This document shows, one piece after another, positions 14,602 to 23,762 of a DNA stretch of 64,000 nucleotides. Source of the stretch: Sphaerisporangium perillae (lineage in GTDB: Bacteria; Actinomycetota; Actinomycetes; Streptosporangiales; Streptosporangiaceae); NCBI RefSeq assembly GCF_023276435.1, contig NZ_JALLPO010000019.1:1-64000 (forward strand), given 5' to 3'. The position numbers were made by a program, and so were the translations under genes. Each line of letters opens with the position of its first letter. Positions within the stretch are counted from its first letter, which is position 1. The notes under the pieces were generated by a model, which saw only the letters and a list, made by a program, of their open reading frames with translations, ran no database searches and was not told the DNA's origin.

Positions 14602-16068
14602 ATGCCCGTCGTCGCAGGCGTCGACAGCTCGACGCAGTCCTGCACCGTGGAGCTCCGCGACGCCGACGGTGGGGCGCTGCTCGGGACCGGCCGCGCCCCG
14701 CATCCGGTGACGCACCCGCCGCTCAGCGAGCAGGAGCCCGCGGCCTGGTGGCGCGCCCTGGCCACCGCGCTCGACCTGGCCTGCCGGAACGCGAACGTAC
14801 GGCCGGGCTCCATCGACGCCGTGAGCGTGACGGCCCAATGTCACGGCCTGGTCGCCCTCGACGCCGCCGGCCGGGTCCTGCGGCCCGCCAAGTTGTGGAA
14901 CGACACGACGTCCGCCCCCCAGGCGACCAGCCTGGTGGCGCGCTACGGGGCCCGGAACTGGGTACGCGCGACCGGCCTCACCCCGACCGCCGCGCTGACC
15001 GTCACCAAGCTGGCCTGGCTGGCCGAGCACGAGCCTGAAAACCTGCGGCGCCTCGCCACCGTGCTGGTGCCGCACGACTGGCTGACGTACCGGCTGACCG
15101 GCGAGCGCGTCACGGACCGATCCGACGCCTCCGGGACCGGATACTACGCGGCGTCCGAGAATCGGTGGCTCACCGATCTGCTCGCCGAGCTGGTGTCGCC
15201 GGACGTTGACTGGGATGCGGCGGTTCCACGGGTGCTCGGGGCCGCCGAGCCCGCGGGCGGCGTGCTGCCCGAAGTCGCGGCCGAACTCGGGCTGAGGCCC
15301 GGCGTGCCGGTCGGCCCGGGCGGCGGCGATCAGCATCTCGGCGCCGTCGGTCTCGGCCTGCGGACCGGCGACGTCGCCTACAGCCTCGGCACCTCCGGGG
15401 TGGTGCTGTCGGTGAGCGCCGACCCCGTCTTCGACTTCACCGGCTGGGTGGACGGCGTCGCGGACGCGACGGGGGGCTACCTGCCGCTGGTGTGCACGCT
15501 CAACTCCACCAAGGTCACCGACACCTTCGCCCGCCTGCTGGGGGTTGACGTCGGGACGCTGGGCGACCTCGCGCTGGACGCCGACCCCGCGCAAGCACGG
15601 CCTACGCTGGTCGCCTATCTGGACGGTGAACGCAGCCCGGCCCTGCCGAACGCCCAGGGGGTGATGGCCGGCCTGACGACCGCCTCGACACGTGAAGGCT
15701 TGGCGCTCAGCGTGTTCGAGAGCGTGATCTTCGGTCTGGTGCGCGGGCACCAGGCGATCAACGCCGCGGGCGTGCCGACCCCGGGCGAGGTCGTGACCGC
15801 GGGAGGGGGCGCGCGATCCCTCGCCTACCGGCAGGTCCTCGCGGACGTACTCGGCCGCCCGGTGGTCACGCGGGACGCGCCCGAGGCGAGCGCCCGGGGT
15901 GCCTGCGTCCAGGCGGCGGCGGTGCTGTCCGGTTCCGACATCAAGGACGTGCGCGACGCGTGGTGTCCGCCTCCGGCGGCGACCGTGACTCCCCGGCCTG
16001 GCGGCTCGGCCGCGCTGATGGAGCGCTACCTGCTGCTCGCCGAACAGGTGAGGGCGCACAACGGCTGA
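14602..16068 (+). CDS. FGGY-family carbohydrate kinase (xylulokinase-like)
   Basis: This 488-residue cytosolic kinase phosphorylates a ketose or polyol with ATP. N-terminal domain: VVAGVDSSTQSCTVELRD (phosphate-1 loop), SVTAQCHGLVALDAAG, and the KLWNDTTS sugar-binding segment. C-terminal domain: GPGGGDQHLGAVGLGL with the catalytic Asp, SLGTSGVVLSVS, and VVTAGGGARSLAYRQVLADV (adenosine site). Length and motifs match XylB-type kinases, but substrate assignment within FGGY is unreliable. ATG 14602 lies 2 bases after the upstream stop. It supplies the sugar phosphate for the SIS isomerase, epimerase and aldolase in the same locus. Confidence 0.9.
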   Translation: MPVVAGVDSSTQSCTVELRDADGGALLGTGRAPHPVTHPPLSEQEPAAWWRALATALDLACRNANVRPGSIDAVSVTAQCHGLVALDAAGRVLRPAKLWNDTTSAPQATSLVARYGARNWVRATGLTPTAALTVTKLAWLAEHEPENLRRLATVLVPHDWLTYRLTGERVTDRSDASGTGYYAASENRWLTDLLAELVSPDVDWDAAVPRVLGAAEPAGGVLPEVAAELGLRPGVPVGPGGGDQHLGAVGLGLRTGDVAYSLGTSGVVLSVSADPVFDFTGWVDGVADATGGYLPLVCTLNSTKVTDTFARLLGVDVGTLGDLALDADPAQARPTLVAYLDGERSPALPNAQGVMAGLTTASTREGLALSVFESVIFGLVRGHQAINAAGVPTPGEVVTAGGGARSLAYRQVLADVLGRPVVTRDAPEASARGACVQAAAVLSGSDIKDVRDAWCPPPAATVTPRPGGSAALMERYLLLAEQVRAHNG

Positions 16069-16169
16069 CAGATCGCCGTCCGACGGACTGGTTCACCCGC
16101 CGTCGACTGCATGCCCATTTACAGACTCGTGCATCCGCCGTCCACAGATCCGTGCAAAGGAATGGACCC

Positions 16170-16814
16170 ATGGCCCTCTACGTCGACTCCGCGGAACGCT
16201 CGGCCGTCGAACCCCTGCTGGCAACCGGCCTGTTCGCCGGTGTCACCACCAATCCGGCGCTGCTCGCTCGCGCCGGGCTGACCCAGGCCGACCTTCCCGC
16301 TGTCCTCACCTGGGCCACGGCCGCAGGTGCGAAGCAGGTCTTCATGCAGACGCTGGGCACGACCGCCGGGGAGATCCTCGACGCGGGTAGGAGGATCCGC
16401 GACCTCGGGCCGCAGGCCATCGTGAAGATCCCCGCCACGCGGGAGGGACTGGGCGCCGCCCGTGTCCTGGCGGACGAGGACGTGCCCGTTCTGGTCACCG
16501 CCGTCCACCACGCGACGCAGGCACTGCTCGCGGACGCCGCCGGCGCGCGCTTCATCGCGCCGTACGTCGGTCGGATGACGGACCAAGGCCGCGACGGCGT
16601 CGCCGAGACGATCCAGATGCATCGGGTGCTGTCCGGAACGGGCACCCGGGTGCTCGCGGCGAGCCTGCGCGACCGGGAGGACGTCGCGGCTCTGGCCGCC
16701 GCAGGCGTACCCGACTTCGCGCTGAGCGCCCCGCTGTGCGAAGCACTACTGGCCGACGAGCCCACGCTAGCCGCCGCCGACCAGTTCGAGACCATCGCAG
16801 CGCGCCAGAACTGA
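16170..16814 (+). CDS. Transaldolase / fructose-6-phosphate aldolase-like protein
   Basis: This 214-residue class I aldolase of the small transaldolase (TalC/FSA) group cleaves or transfers a three-carbon dihydroxyacetone unit. Motifs are MALYVDSAERSAVEPLLATG, GVTTNPALLARAG (the N-terminal signature with Asn), IVKIPATREGL with the Schiff-base Lys, and GARFIAPYVGRMTDQGRDGV. ATG 16170 is preceded by AAAGGA at 7 bases. It is the last gene of the sugar operon, 101 bases after the kinase, and its size (about 215 residues) favours FSA-like over long transaldolases. It would deliver the imported sugar into triose phosphates. Confidence 0.9.
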   Translation: MALYVDSAERSAVEPLLATGLFAGVTTNPALLARAGLTQADLPAVLTWATAAGAKQVFMQTLGTTAGEILDAGRRIRDLGPQAIVKIPATREGLGAARVLADEDVPVLVTAVHHATQALLADAAGARFIAPYVGRMTDQGRDGVAETIQMHRVLSGTGTRVLAASLRDREDVAALAAAGVPDFALSAPLCEALLADEPTLAAADQFETIAARQN

Positions 16815-16877
16815 CCGCGGGGCGACCACCTCGAACGTCTGACGACAACGGTGCGACACCGAGACGTTCTGGGGACA

Positions 16878-16900
16878 CCTGGGCGAACCGTTCGCCCAGG
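16878..16900. terminator. Convergent terminator between aldolase and chitinase genes
   Basis: CCTGGGCGAA (16878-16887) and TTCGCCCAGG (16891-16900) form a perfect 10-bp stem with a CCG loop. It sits between two convergent genes and can serve both. No T-run is visible, as is common in GC-rich actinobacteria. Confidence 0.6.
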
Positions 16901-16963
16901 CGGGCTTGCCCGATCACCGTGCTTCCTGCGCGCCGTCGTCGGACCGGCGTGATCGGATCGAAC

Positions 16964-18265
<1,302 letters not shown>

Positions 18266-18303
18266 GGACGCCTCCCGGGCGGCTCGTCCCCCGAGGCCCA
18301 ATG

Positions 18304-18323
18304 CTTAAGAAAGCTTCCTAAAG
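18304..18323. promoter_or_regulatory. Imperfect palindrome upstream of the chitinase gene
   Basis: On the minus strand this reads CTTTAGGAAGCTTTCTTAAG, a dyad centred on AAGCTT. It lies 39 bases upstream of the chitinase start. From memory, similar TTAGGAAA/TTTCCTAA dyads precede secreted hydrolases in related actinomycetes, but I cannot verify this here. Confidence 0.4.
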
Positions 18324-18370
18324 GTTAGGTGTTGATCGGGTAAGCCGCAATACCGCATTTGGGGCGACGG

Positions 18371-18757
18371 TTAGGGAATGGGGTCGATCGCTATTCGGGG
18401 GTCGAGGAGGCTGAGCTGGTCGCCTCGGTCGGTGAGGATGGGCCAGTGGGTGTTGCGGGCGCACCACACCACGTGGCCGGCGACCACATCGTTGGCGCCG
18501 TCCAGGAGTTCGCCGATGTCGGGAGCCTTCCCGGCCGTGAGGTCGTCGATGGTGACCCCCGGTCCCATGATCAGATCGAACAGCTCGGCCTGCGTGTCGA
18601 GCGGCGCGATGGAGTACACCGCGGCGAGCGCGGTGGACGGCACACAGAGGCCGCCTCCCCGGTAGAGGCACATCGCCACGATGTGGCGTGAATAGCGCGT
18701 CTTGGCGACGGCGATGTCCACCAGCGCGCTGACGTCGAGTACACGTCCAGGGATCAT
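18371..18757 (-). CDS. PIN-domain toxin candidate
   Basis: This 128-residue VapC-like protein is the presumed RNase toxin of a type II module. The first acid is in RVLDVSALVDIAV (residue 7) and late acids are in WPILTDRGDQLSLLDP. The position where PIN toxins normally carry a Glu (PSTALAAVYSIAP) has no acid, so the active site may be incomplete. ATG 18757 overlaps the antitoxin stop as ATGA, the classic antitoxin-first arrangement. A longer frame to 18871 overlaps the antitoxin and is rejected. Confidence 0.7.
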   Translation of the reverse strand: MIPGRVLDVSALVDIAVAKTRYSRHIVAMCLYRGGGLCVPSTALAAVYSIAPLDTQAELFDLIMGPGVTIDDLTAGKAPDIGELLDGANDVVAGHVVWCARNTHWPILTDRGDQLSLLDPRIAIDPIP

Positions 18758-19032
18758 GACACCTGGGTCCGGGTCATCGGCGGGCGGTTCGCCTGCGTCC
18801 ACTCCTCGTCGGTCAGGGGAGCGACGTCGAGCGCGGCGGCCGCGGCTTCGAGTTCTTCGCGGTCCAGGCACCAGCGGGACATGAGCGTGATGGCCGCCTG
18901 CCGGGCTTCGATGTGCCGCTGGACGGCGCTGCGGATGATGTCCTCGACCCTGCGTCCCTCGAGATGCGCCTGGCGCACCAAGGCCTCGGTCTGGACATCG
19001 TTCAGTCTGATGGTGAAGGAGGAGTGCCCCAT
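18754..19032 (-). CDS. Ribbon-helix-helix antitoxin candidate
   Basis: This 92-residue DNA-binding protein has an N-terminal ribbon-helix-helix: SFTIRLNDVQTEALVRQAHL then EGRRVEDIIRSAVQRHIEAR (residues 4-45). The C-terminal part (LDREELEAAAAALDVAPLTD) is acidic and probably wraps the toxin. ATG 19032 matches the RHH start (MGHSSFTIRL) rather than the longer frame to 19125. It overlaps the toxin start by 4 bases, so the pair is translationally coupled and presumably autoregulated. Confidence 0.75.
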   Translation of the reverse strand: MGHSSFTIRLNDVQTEALVRQAHLEGRRVEDIIRSAVQRHIEARQAAITLMSRWCLDREELEAAAAALDVAPLTDEEWTQANRPPMTRTQVS

Positions 19033-19257
19033 GGCTCGACGGTAGACGCCGAGCGGCCGGCAGGCACTACCTTCGGCGGAGCGTGCTCTGTGAATCAGCC
19101 GTAAGGCTACAACATAACCCGACATATTCCGATTAACACCTTATATCCATCATTGGGGCTTTCCCTGAGCGTCACCGGAGGCCGCGGCCGACGCCGAATC
19201 GTGACTCAACTTTGCGCCGGTTCCTGGCATCTATTGGTGGTGACGAAAGGAACGCGC

Positions 19258-20295
19258 ATGAAGCAGACGCGCACACTGGCCCTCCTCGCGATGGCGGCCG
19301 CTGTCACGGCGACCGCCCTCACGAGCCCGGCGGAGGCGTTTACGGGAGTCGCCTCCACCACCAAAGCGAGCAAGGCCACGAAAAGCAGTGAAGCCGCACG
19401 TTATGCCGCGGTCAGCGGCTGCACCAAGCATGGCTACAGCGTGCCGTGCGGCCCGTGGCGGGTCACGCTCCGCAACGGCAAGACCGTCACGTTGTCCGAC
19501 GCGACCGTCTACCCGCGCACCGACCACGGCAAGGTCGACAAGGAGAGCGCCGCGCCGTTCGCGATCAGCGGGGACGGCACGCGGGTGGTGTACTTCCGCA
19601 AGTCCGACCGCAAGCTGGTGTGGCAGGACCTGCCGACCGGCAGAGCGCACAGCCTGCCCGGCGCCTCGGCGAAGGTGCCCAAGGGGGTGGGCATGTCCGA
19701 CGTCGACCCCACGCTCTCCCCTGACGGCGACGCGGTGCTGATCGACTACAACGACGAAAGTGGCAAGCTGGCGACGCTCGTCGTGCACCTGGGAAGCGGT
19801 GAGGTGGCGAAGCTGCCGGGGGGCGACACCGTCCAGGGCTTCAGCCCCGACGGCCGGCGGATCCTGCTGTCCCATTTCACCGGCGACAACACGACCGAGC
19901 TTGCCGTGTACGACACCGACGGCGGCGAGGGGGAGAGCCGCGAGGTGCCGCAGGTCGTGTCCAACAACTCGCCGATCGCGCTGGCCGATGACGGGGTGAC
20001 CGTGGCCGTCGTGATCAGCCCCACCTCCGGCAAGCCTCGCCTGAGGCAGTACGACCTGTCGACCGACGCCGTCTCTCCTGCCATCGACATCGACGTCCCG
20101 GCCGCCGAATCGCCCTACCGGATCGATTGGGACGATTCCGGAAAGCTGACGCTCTGGCACCTCCGGTCGAACGACAACGACACGGTGACGCGGGCCACCG
20201 CCAGCAGGATCGACCCGTCCAACGGCGACCTGAAGAAGGTCGACTCGTTCAAGGTCCGGACGAACGCCTGGACCTGGTGGCTGCCCGGGGAGTGA
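19258..20295 (+). CDS. Secreted beta-propeller-like (TolB/WD40-type) protein
   Basis: This 345-residue exported protein has a signal peptide (MKQTRTLALLAMAAAVTATA, cleavage near AEA-F, residue 27). The body carries repeated SPDG-type blades: FAISGDGTRVVYFRKSDRKL, DPTLSPDGDAVLIDY, GFSPDGRRILLSHF, ALADDGVTVAVVIS. This pattern suggests a PD40/TolB-like propeller of unknown function. The ATG is preceded by AAAGGA at 6 bases. It resembles in style the sensor-like protein at 21566-22783 coupled to the sigma factor. No enzyme motif is visible. Confidence 0.7.
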   Translation: MKQTRTLALLAMAAAVTATALTSPAEAFTGVASTTKASKATKSSEAARYAAVSGCTKHGYSVPCGPWRVTLRNGKTVTLSDATVYPRTDHGKVDKESAAPFAISGDGTRVVYFRKSDRKLVWQDLPTGRAHSLPGASAKVPKGVGMSDVDPTLSPDGDAVLIDYNDESGKLATLVVHLGSGEVAKLPGGDTVQGFSPDGRRILLSHFTGDNTTELAVYDTDGGEGESREVPQVVSNNSPIALADDGVTVAVVISPTSGKPRLRQYDLSTDAVSPAIDIDVPAAESPYRIDWDDSGKLTLWHLRSNDNDTVTRATASRIDPSNGDLKKVDSFKVRTNAWTWWLPGE

Positions 20296-20343
20296 TCGAA
20301 CCGACCTCCGGTAAAGTCCCGTACAGCGGGCTTGGGAGGGACG

Positions 20344-20919
20344 ATGGGCAAGGTCCACGACACGCTGAACGACCGGCTGCGCGCGTTCATCTCCGAGCAG
20401 CCGGTCTATTTCGTCGCGACGGCCCCCGAACGCGGCGGCCACGTCAACGTGTCCCCCAAGGGGTACGCCGACACCTTCGTCGTGCTCGGCGACACCACCG
20501 TGGCCTATCTCGATCTCGACGGCAGCGGCGTGGAGACCATCGCCCACCTCCGTGAGAACGGCCGCATCACGATCATGTTCGCCGCGTTCTCCGGGCCGCC
20601 GAACATCCTGCGCCTGTCCGGCCGCGGGCAGGTCGTCACCCCGCACGACGAGGGCTTCGACGGGCTCCTCAAGCACTTCGGCCCGCACCCGGGCGTCCGG
20701 TCCGTCATCGTCGTGGAGTGCGACCGCATCGCCGACTCCTGCGGCTACGCCGTGCCCTTCATGAGCTTCGACGAGGACCGCCCGCTGCTGGACGAGTGGG
20801 CACAGCGCAAGGACGTCCAGCAGAAGCGCGCCTACCGCGCCAAGCACAACCGGGAGAGCGTCGACGGCCTGCCTGGGCTGAGCGCCGACGAGACCGACCC
20901 CAACGGCAACCACTCCTAG
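20344..20919 (+). CDS. Pyridoxamine 5'-phosphate oxidase-family protein
   Basis: This 191-residue cytosolic protein has the split-barrel flavin-binding fold (N-terminal: FISEQPVYFVATAPERGGHV, NVSPKGYADTFVVLGDTTVA, then NILRLSGRGQVV). Length and the SPKG motif fit the PNPOx-like group that uses FMN or F420 rather than true PdxH. The C-terminal LDEWAQRKDVQQKRAYRAKH helix is also usual for this subgroup. ATG 20344 follows GGGAGG. It stands as a single gene 48 bases after the propeller gene. The substrate is unknown. Confidence 0.85.
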   Translation: MGKVHDTLNDRLRAFISEQPVYFVATAPERGGHVNVSPKGYADTFVVLGDTTVAYLDLDGSGVETIAHLRENGRITIMFAAFSGPPNILRLSGRGQVVTPHDEGFDGLLKHFGPHPGVRSVIVVECDRIADSCGYAVPFMSFDEDRPLLDEWAQRKDVQQKRAYRAKHNRESVDGLPGLSADETDPNGNHS

Positions 20920-21035
20920 GAGCAGCACACCCGCACAGCGGGCCGCTCCTGAAGACGCCGGCCACGGCCCTCCTCATCACGGCACCCAACCCGCGACGCC
21001 CTCATCCGCGTTCATGACGGGTGAGAGGAGAGTGC

Positions 21036-21569
21036 ATGGACCGTTACGAAGGCTTCCGCGAGTTCGTGAGCGCCCGACAACAGGTGCTGATGCGCACCGC
21101 GTACCTGCTGACCGGAGACGCGCATCTCGCCGAGGACCTGCTCCAAATCGCCTTCGCCAAGGTGTCACGGCACTGGGCGAAGCTGGCGAGAGACGGCAAC
21201 CCCGAGGCGTACACCCGCCGGTGCTTGATCAACGAGTTCGTCTCATGGCGGCGGCAGCGGCGGTGGCACGCCGAGCTGTCGTCCGCCCATCCACCCGACG
21301 CCGGCCGCGCCGGCGGTGAGAACGACGCCCTGCACCGCATGGCGCTGCGCGACGCGCTGGACAAGCTGGCGCCCCGGCAGCGCGCCGTGATCGTGCTGCG
21401 CTTCTACGAGGACCGCAGCGTCCAGGAGACCGCCGAGCTGCTCAGGTGCTCGCCCGGCACGGTGAAGAGCCAGACCAGTGACGCCCTCGACCGGCTGCGC
21501 GCGTTGGCGCCCGAGCTGGCCGAGCTGCTTTCCGACGCCGACCCCGTCCACCAGGAGGTGACCCGATGA
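21036..21569 (+). CDS. SigE-family RNA polymerase sigma factor
   Basis: This 177-residue ECF sigma factor of the actinobacterial SigE (SigE50-like) group directs RNA polymerase to a specific promoter set. Region 2 spans about residues 12-75 (RQQVLMRTAYLLTGDAHLAE, DLLQIAFAKVSRHWAKL). Region 4 spans about 110-165 (RDALDKLAPRQRAVIVLRFY, SVQETAELLRCSPGTVKSQT with the HTH). ATG 21036 has GAGAGGAGAG upstream. Its stop overlaps the next start by 4 bases (ATGA), so the downstream membrane protein is translationally coupled and probably acts as its regulator or sensor. Confidence 0.9.
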   Translation: MDRYEGFREFVSARQQVLMRTAYLLTGDAHLAEDLLQIAFAKVSRHWAKLARDGNPEAYTRRCLINEFVSWRRQRRWHAELSSAHPPDAGRAGGENDALHRMALRDALDKLAPRQRAVIVLRFYEDRSVQETAELLRCSPGTVKSQTSDALDRLRALAPELAELLSDADPVHQEVTR

Positions 21570-22783
21570 CCCGGCTTCATGACGCGCTCGACGCGATCGC
21601 CCAGGAGGCTCCCCCCGTCGACCTGGCCGAACGCGCCATCGGCACGGCGCGCAGGGGACGTTTCAGGACGCTCGCCTCCGTGGCGGCGGCGGCACTGCTC
21701 GTCTGCGGGGGCGGAGCTGTGGCGCTGAACAGGTATGGCGGCGATGACCAGCGGACGATCAGCACCCAGGTCTCGGACGTGCTCCCCGACCGCGACGTCG
21801 GTTCGGCCCGGTACGCCTACCTGGACTGGTGCAAGCGGGATTGGAAGCCCGGCGTCAACACCTCCTCGTTCGCCGGGGAGTGCGCGCAGTGGCGGATCGT
21901 CACCGAGGAGGGCCGGACCTTCCGGATGCCGCAGGCGCTGGGCGTCTACACCGAGCAGAGCGGCGAGAAGTACATGAACGACTCGGCACCGCTGGTGATC
22001 AGCCGCGACGGGCGGCGCATCGCGTACTACAGCGAGCAGGACCCGACCGTGAGGGTGCGCGATCTCGCGAGCGGCGAGGAGTGGCCGGTCGGGACCGCGG
22101 TCGACCGAGCCTCTCTGGTCCAACATGGCGGCCTGATCCGTCTGTCCCCGGACGGCAGGTACGTCGCCGTAGCCGGCGACCCGCGCGAGCCGGGGCTGCT
22201 CCTCGACACCTCCAGCGGCAGGTCGCGTCCCATTCCGACGGGCTGGTGGCCGAGGTTCATCTCCCAAGAGGGCGTTCTTCTGATGATCAAAAACGAAGAC
22301 CAGATCTCCACCATGTCACTTGACGGCGAGCGGGCACCGACCGTGTTGTCGAAGGACCTTCGGCCGCTCCGGGGTGTTCTTGCCCTCGATGGCAGGACCA
22401 TCGCGATGTTGACCGAGGGGGACCGGCCGGACAAAGTCTCTCCCGAAGGCATAGGGCCGGTGAACCCGAAACCGGACAGCGTCACGATCTTCGACGTCGG
22501 CACCGGCGAGGTCCGTTCCTCGGTCAAGCTGAGGGGCGCGCCGAAGGGTCTGTGGGCGATGGGCCCGGGAGGCTGGCTCGACGAGGACCGGCTTCTTATC
22601 AGCGTGCCCAGCGGAAGGCTCGACTCGGCGACACCGCGCTCTGGCGGGCCGGGCGCGGGCGACGGGCTGTGGGACATGGGCCAAACGGCCTTCGCCGTCA
22701 ACGTGCGGACCGGCCAGGTGCATGAGATCGGGACCTATCCGCTACGTGCCCAGACGGCCAACGTGATAGTCCCGGGGCTGTAG
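21566..22783 (+). CDS. Membrane-anchored propeller-like protein coupled to the sigma factor
   Basis: This 405-residue protein has a short cytosolic N-terminus (MTRLHDALDAIAQEAPPVDL), one membrane helix near residues 33-52 (FRTLASVAAAALLVCGGGAV) and a large extracytoplasmic part with propeller-like repeats (LVISRDGRRIAYYSEQ, LIRLSPDGRYVAVAGD). Its partner position behind a SigE-type sigma gene fits an anti-sigma or sensor role, but the N-terminus does not show a clear zinc anti-sigma HxxxCxxC motif. Function is therefore inferred from coupling only. Confidence 0.7.
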   Translation: MTRLHDALDAIAQEAPPVDLAERAIGTARRGRFRTLASVAAAALLVCGGGAVALNRYGGDDQRTISTQVSDVLPDRDVGSARYAYLDWCKRDWKPGVNTSSFAGECAQWRIVTEEGRTFRMPQALGVYTEQSGEKYMNDSAPLVISRDGRRIAYYSEQDPTVRVRDLASGEEWPVGTAVDRASLVQHGGLIRLSPDGRYVAVAGDPREPGLLLDTSSGRSRPIPTGWWPRFISQEGVLLMIKNEDQISTMSLDGERAPTVLSKDLRPLRGVLALDGRTIAMLTEGDRPDKVSPEGIGPVNPKPDSVTIFDVGTGEVRSSVKLRGAPKGLWAMGPGGWLDEDRLLISVPSGRLDSATPRSGGPGAGDGLWDMGQTAFAVNVRTGQVHEIGTYPLRAQTANVIVPGL

Positions 22784-22812
22784 TCCGCTCCCCCACGGTC
22801 TCGTCCGGGCGG

Positions 22813-23667
22813 TCAGCGGCGGTAGCCGGCCATGCGCTCGAGGCGGGCCACGCGGGCGGCCGTGGGGGGGTGGGTGGAGAACAGCCTGCCGACCCCGGCG
22901 CCGCGGAACGGGTTGGCGATCATGAGGTGGGACGCGGAGGTCAGCCGGCTCTCCTCGGGAAGCGGCAGTCTGCGCGCGCCCATCTCGATCTTCCTGAGGG
23001 CGGAGGCCAGCCCCAGCGGATCACCGGTGAGGAGGGCCCCCGACTCGTCGGCCTGGTACTCCCGGGACCGGGAGATCGCCATCTGGATCATCCCGGCCGC
23101 GACCGGGCCGAGGATCATCATGAACAGCGCGCCGATGAAACCCGGCCCGTCATCGTCGTCGGCCGAGCCGCCGAAGAAGACGGCGATGTAACTGCAGTAC
23201 GTGATGATCGTCGCCAGCGCCGCCGCGACCGAGGAGATCAGGATGTCGCGGTTGTACACGTGGGACAGCTCGTGCGCGATCACTCCTCTGAGCTCGCGCT
23301 CGCTCAGGATCTGCAGGATCCCGTAGGTGAGGCAGATGGACGCCGTACGCGCGCTCCTGCCGGTGGCGAAGGCGTTCGGCTGCATGGTCGGCGAGAGGTA
23401 GAGGCGCGGCATGGGCTGGCGCGCGTCCGTGGACAGCTCGCGGACGATGCGGTAGAGGCCGGGCTGCTCCACCTCGCTGATCGGGCGCGCCCGCATGGCG
23501 GACAGCGCGATGCGGTCGGAGAAGAAGTACGCGAACGCGTTGGTCGACAGCGCGACGAGAACGGCGAGCTGCAGCCCTCGGCCACCGCCCAGCCATGATC
23601 CGATCAGGAGGATCAACGCGGACAAGGCGCCCATGAGGACTGCGGTACGCAGGCCGTTGTTGTGCAC
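22813..23667 (-). CDS. htpX: HtpX-like membrane zinc metalloprotease (M48B)
   Basis: This 284-residue inner-membrane protease takes part in membrane protein quality control. Two N-terminal helices (VLMGALSALILLIGSWL, LQLAVLVALSTNAFAYFF) precede the catalytic domain with RGVIAHELSHVYNRD: the HExxH-type zinc site appears as HELSH. Two further helices follow, then SREYQADESGALLTGDP with the third zinc ligand Glu. The C-terminal FSTHPPTAARVARL is the family end. In streptomycetes, as I recall, htpX also borders the incomplete second nuo cluster, and here it sits 95 bases beyond nuoN. Confidence 0.93.
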   Translation of the reverse strand: MHNNGLRTAVLMGALSALILLIGSWLGGGRGLQLAVLVALSTNAFAYFFSDRIALSAMRARPISEVEQPGLYRIVRELSTDARQPMPRLYLSPTMQPNAFATGRSARTASICLTYGILQILSERELRGVIAHELSHVYNRDILISSVAAALATIITYCSYIAVFFGGSADDDDGPGFIGALFMMILGPVAAGMIQMAISRSREYQADESGALLTGDPLGLASALRKIEMGARRLPLPEESRLTSASHLMIANPFRGAGVGRLFSTHPPTAARVARLERMAGYRR

Positions 23668-23762
23668 GCTTCCCCCTCTCCGGAACGCTGCGCTCTACCC
23701 TGGCAACGTTCTTGGCCTGCCCAAACGTTCCCGGTCCTGGCCGGGGACGATGGGCGCGGAGG

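Noticed and set aside
18371-18871. Longer 166-residue start for the PIN toxin
   Set aside because: The extra 38 residues overlap the antitoxin frame and are Arg/Pro-rich; the ATGA coupled start at 18757 fits the family.
19231-20928. A 565-residue open frame on the minus strand
   Set aside because: It is antisense to two well-supported plus-strand genes (propeller protein and PNPOx) with good ribosome sites; its translation is Val/Gly/Arg/Asp-rich noise typical of the opposite strand of GC-rich genes.
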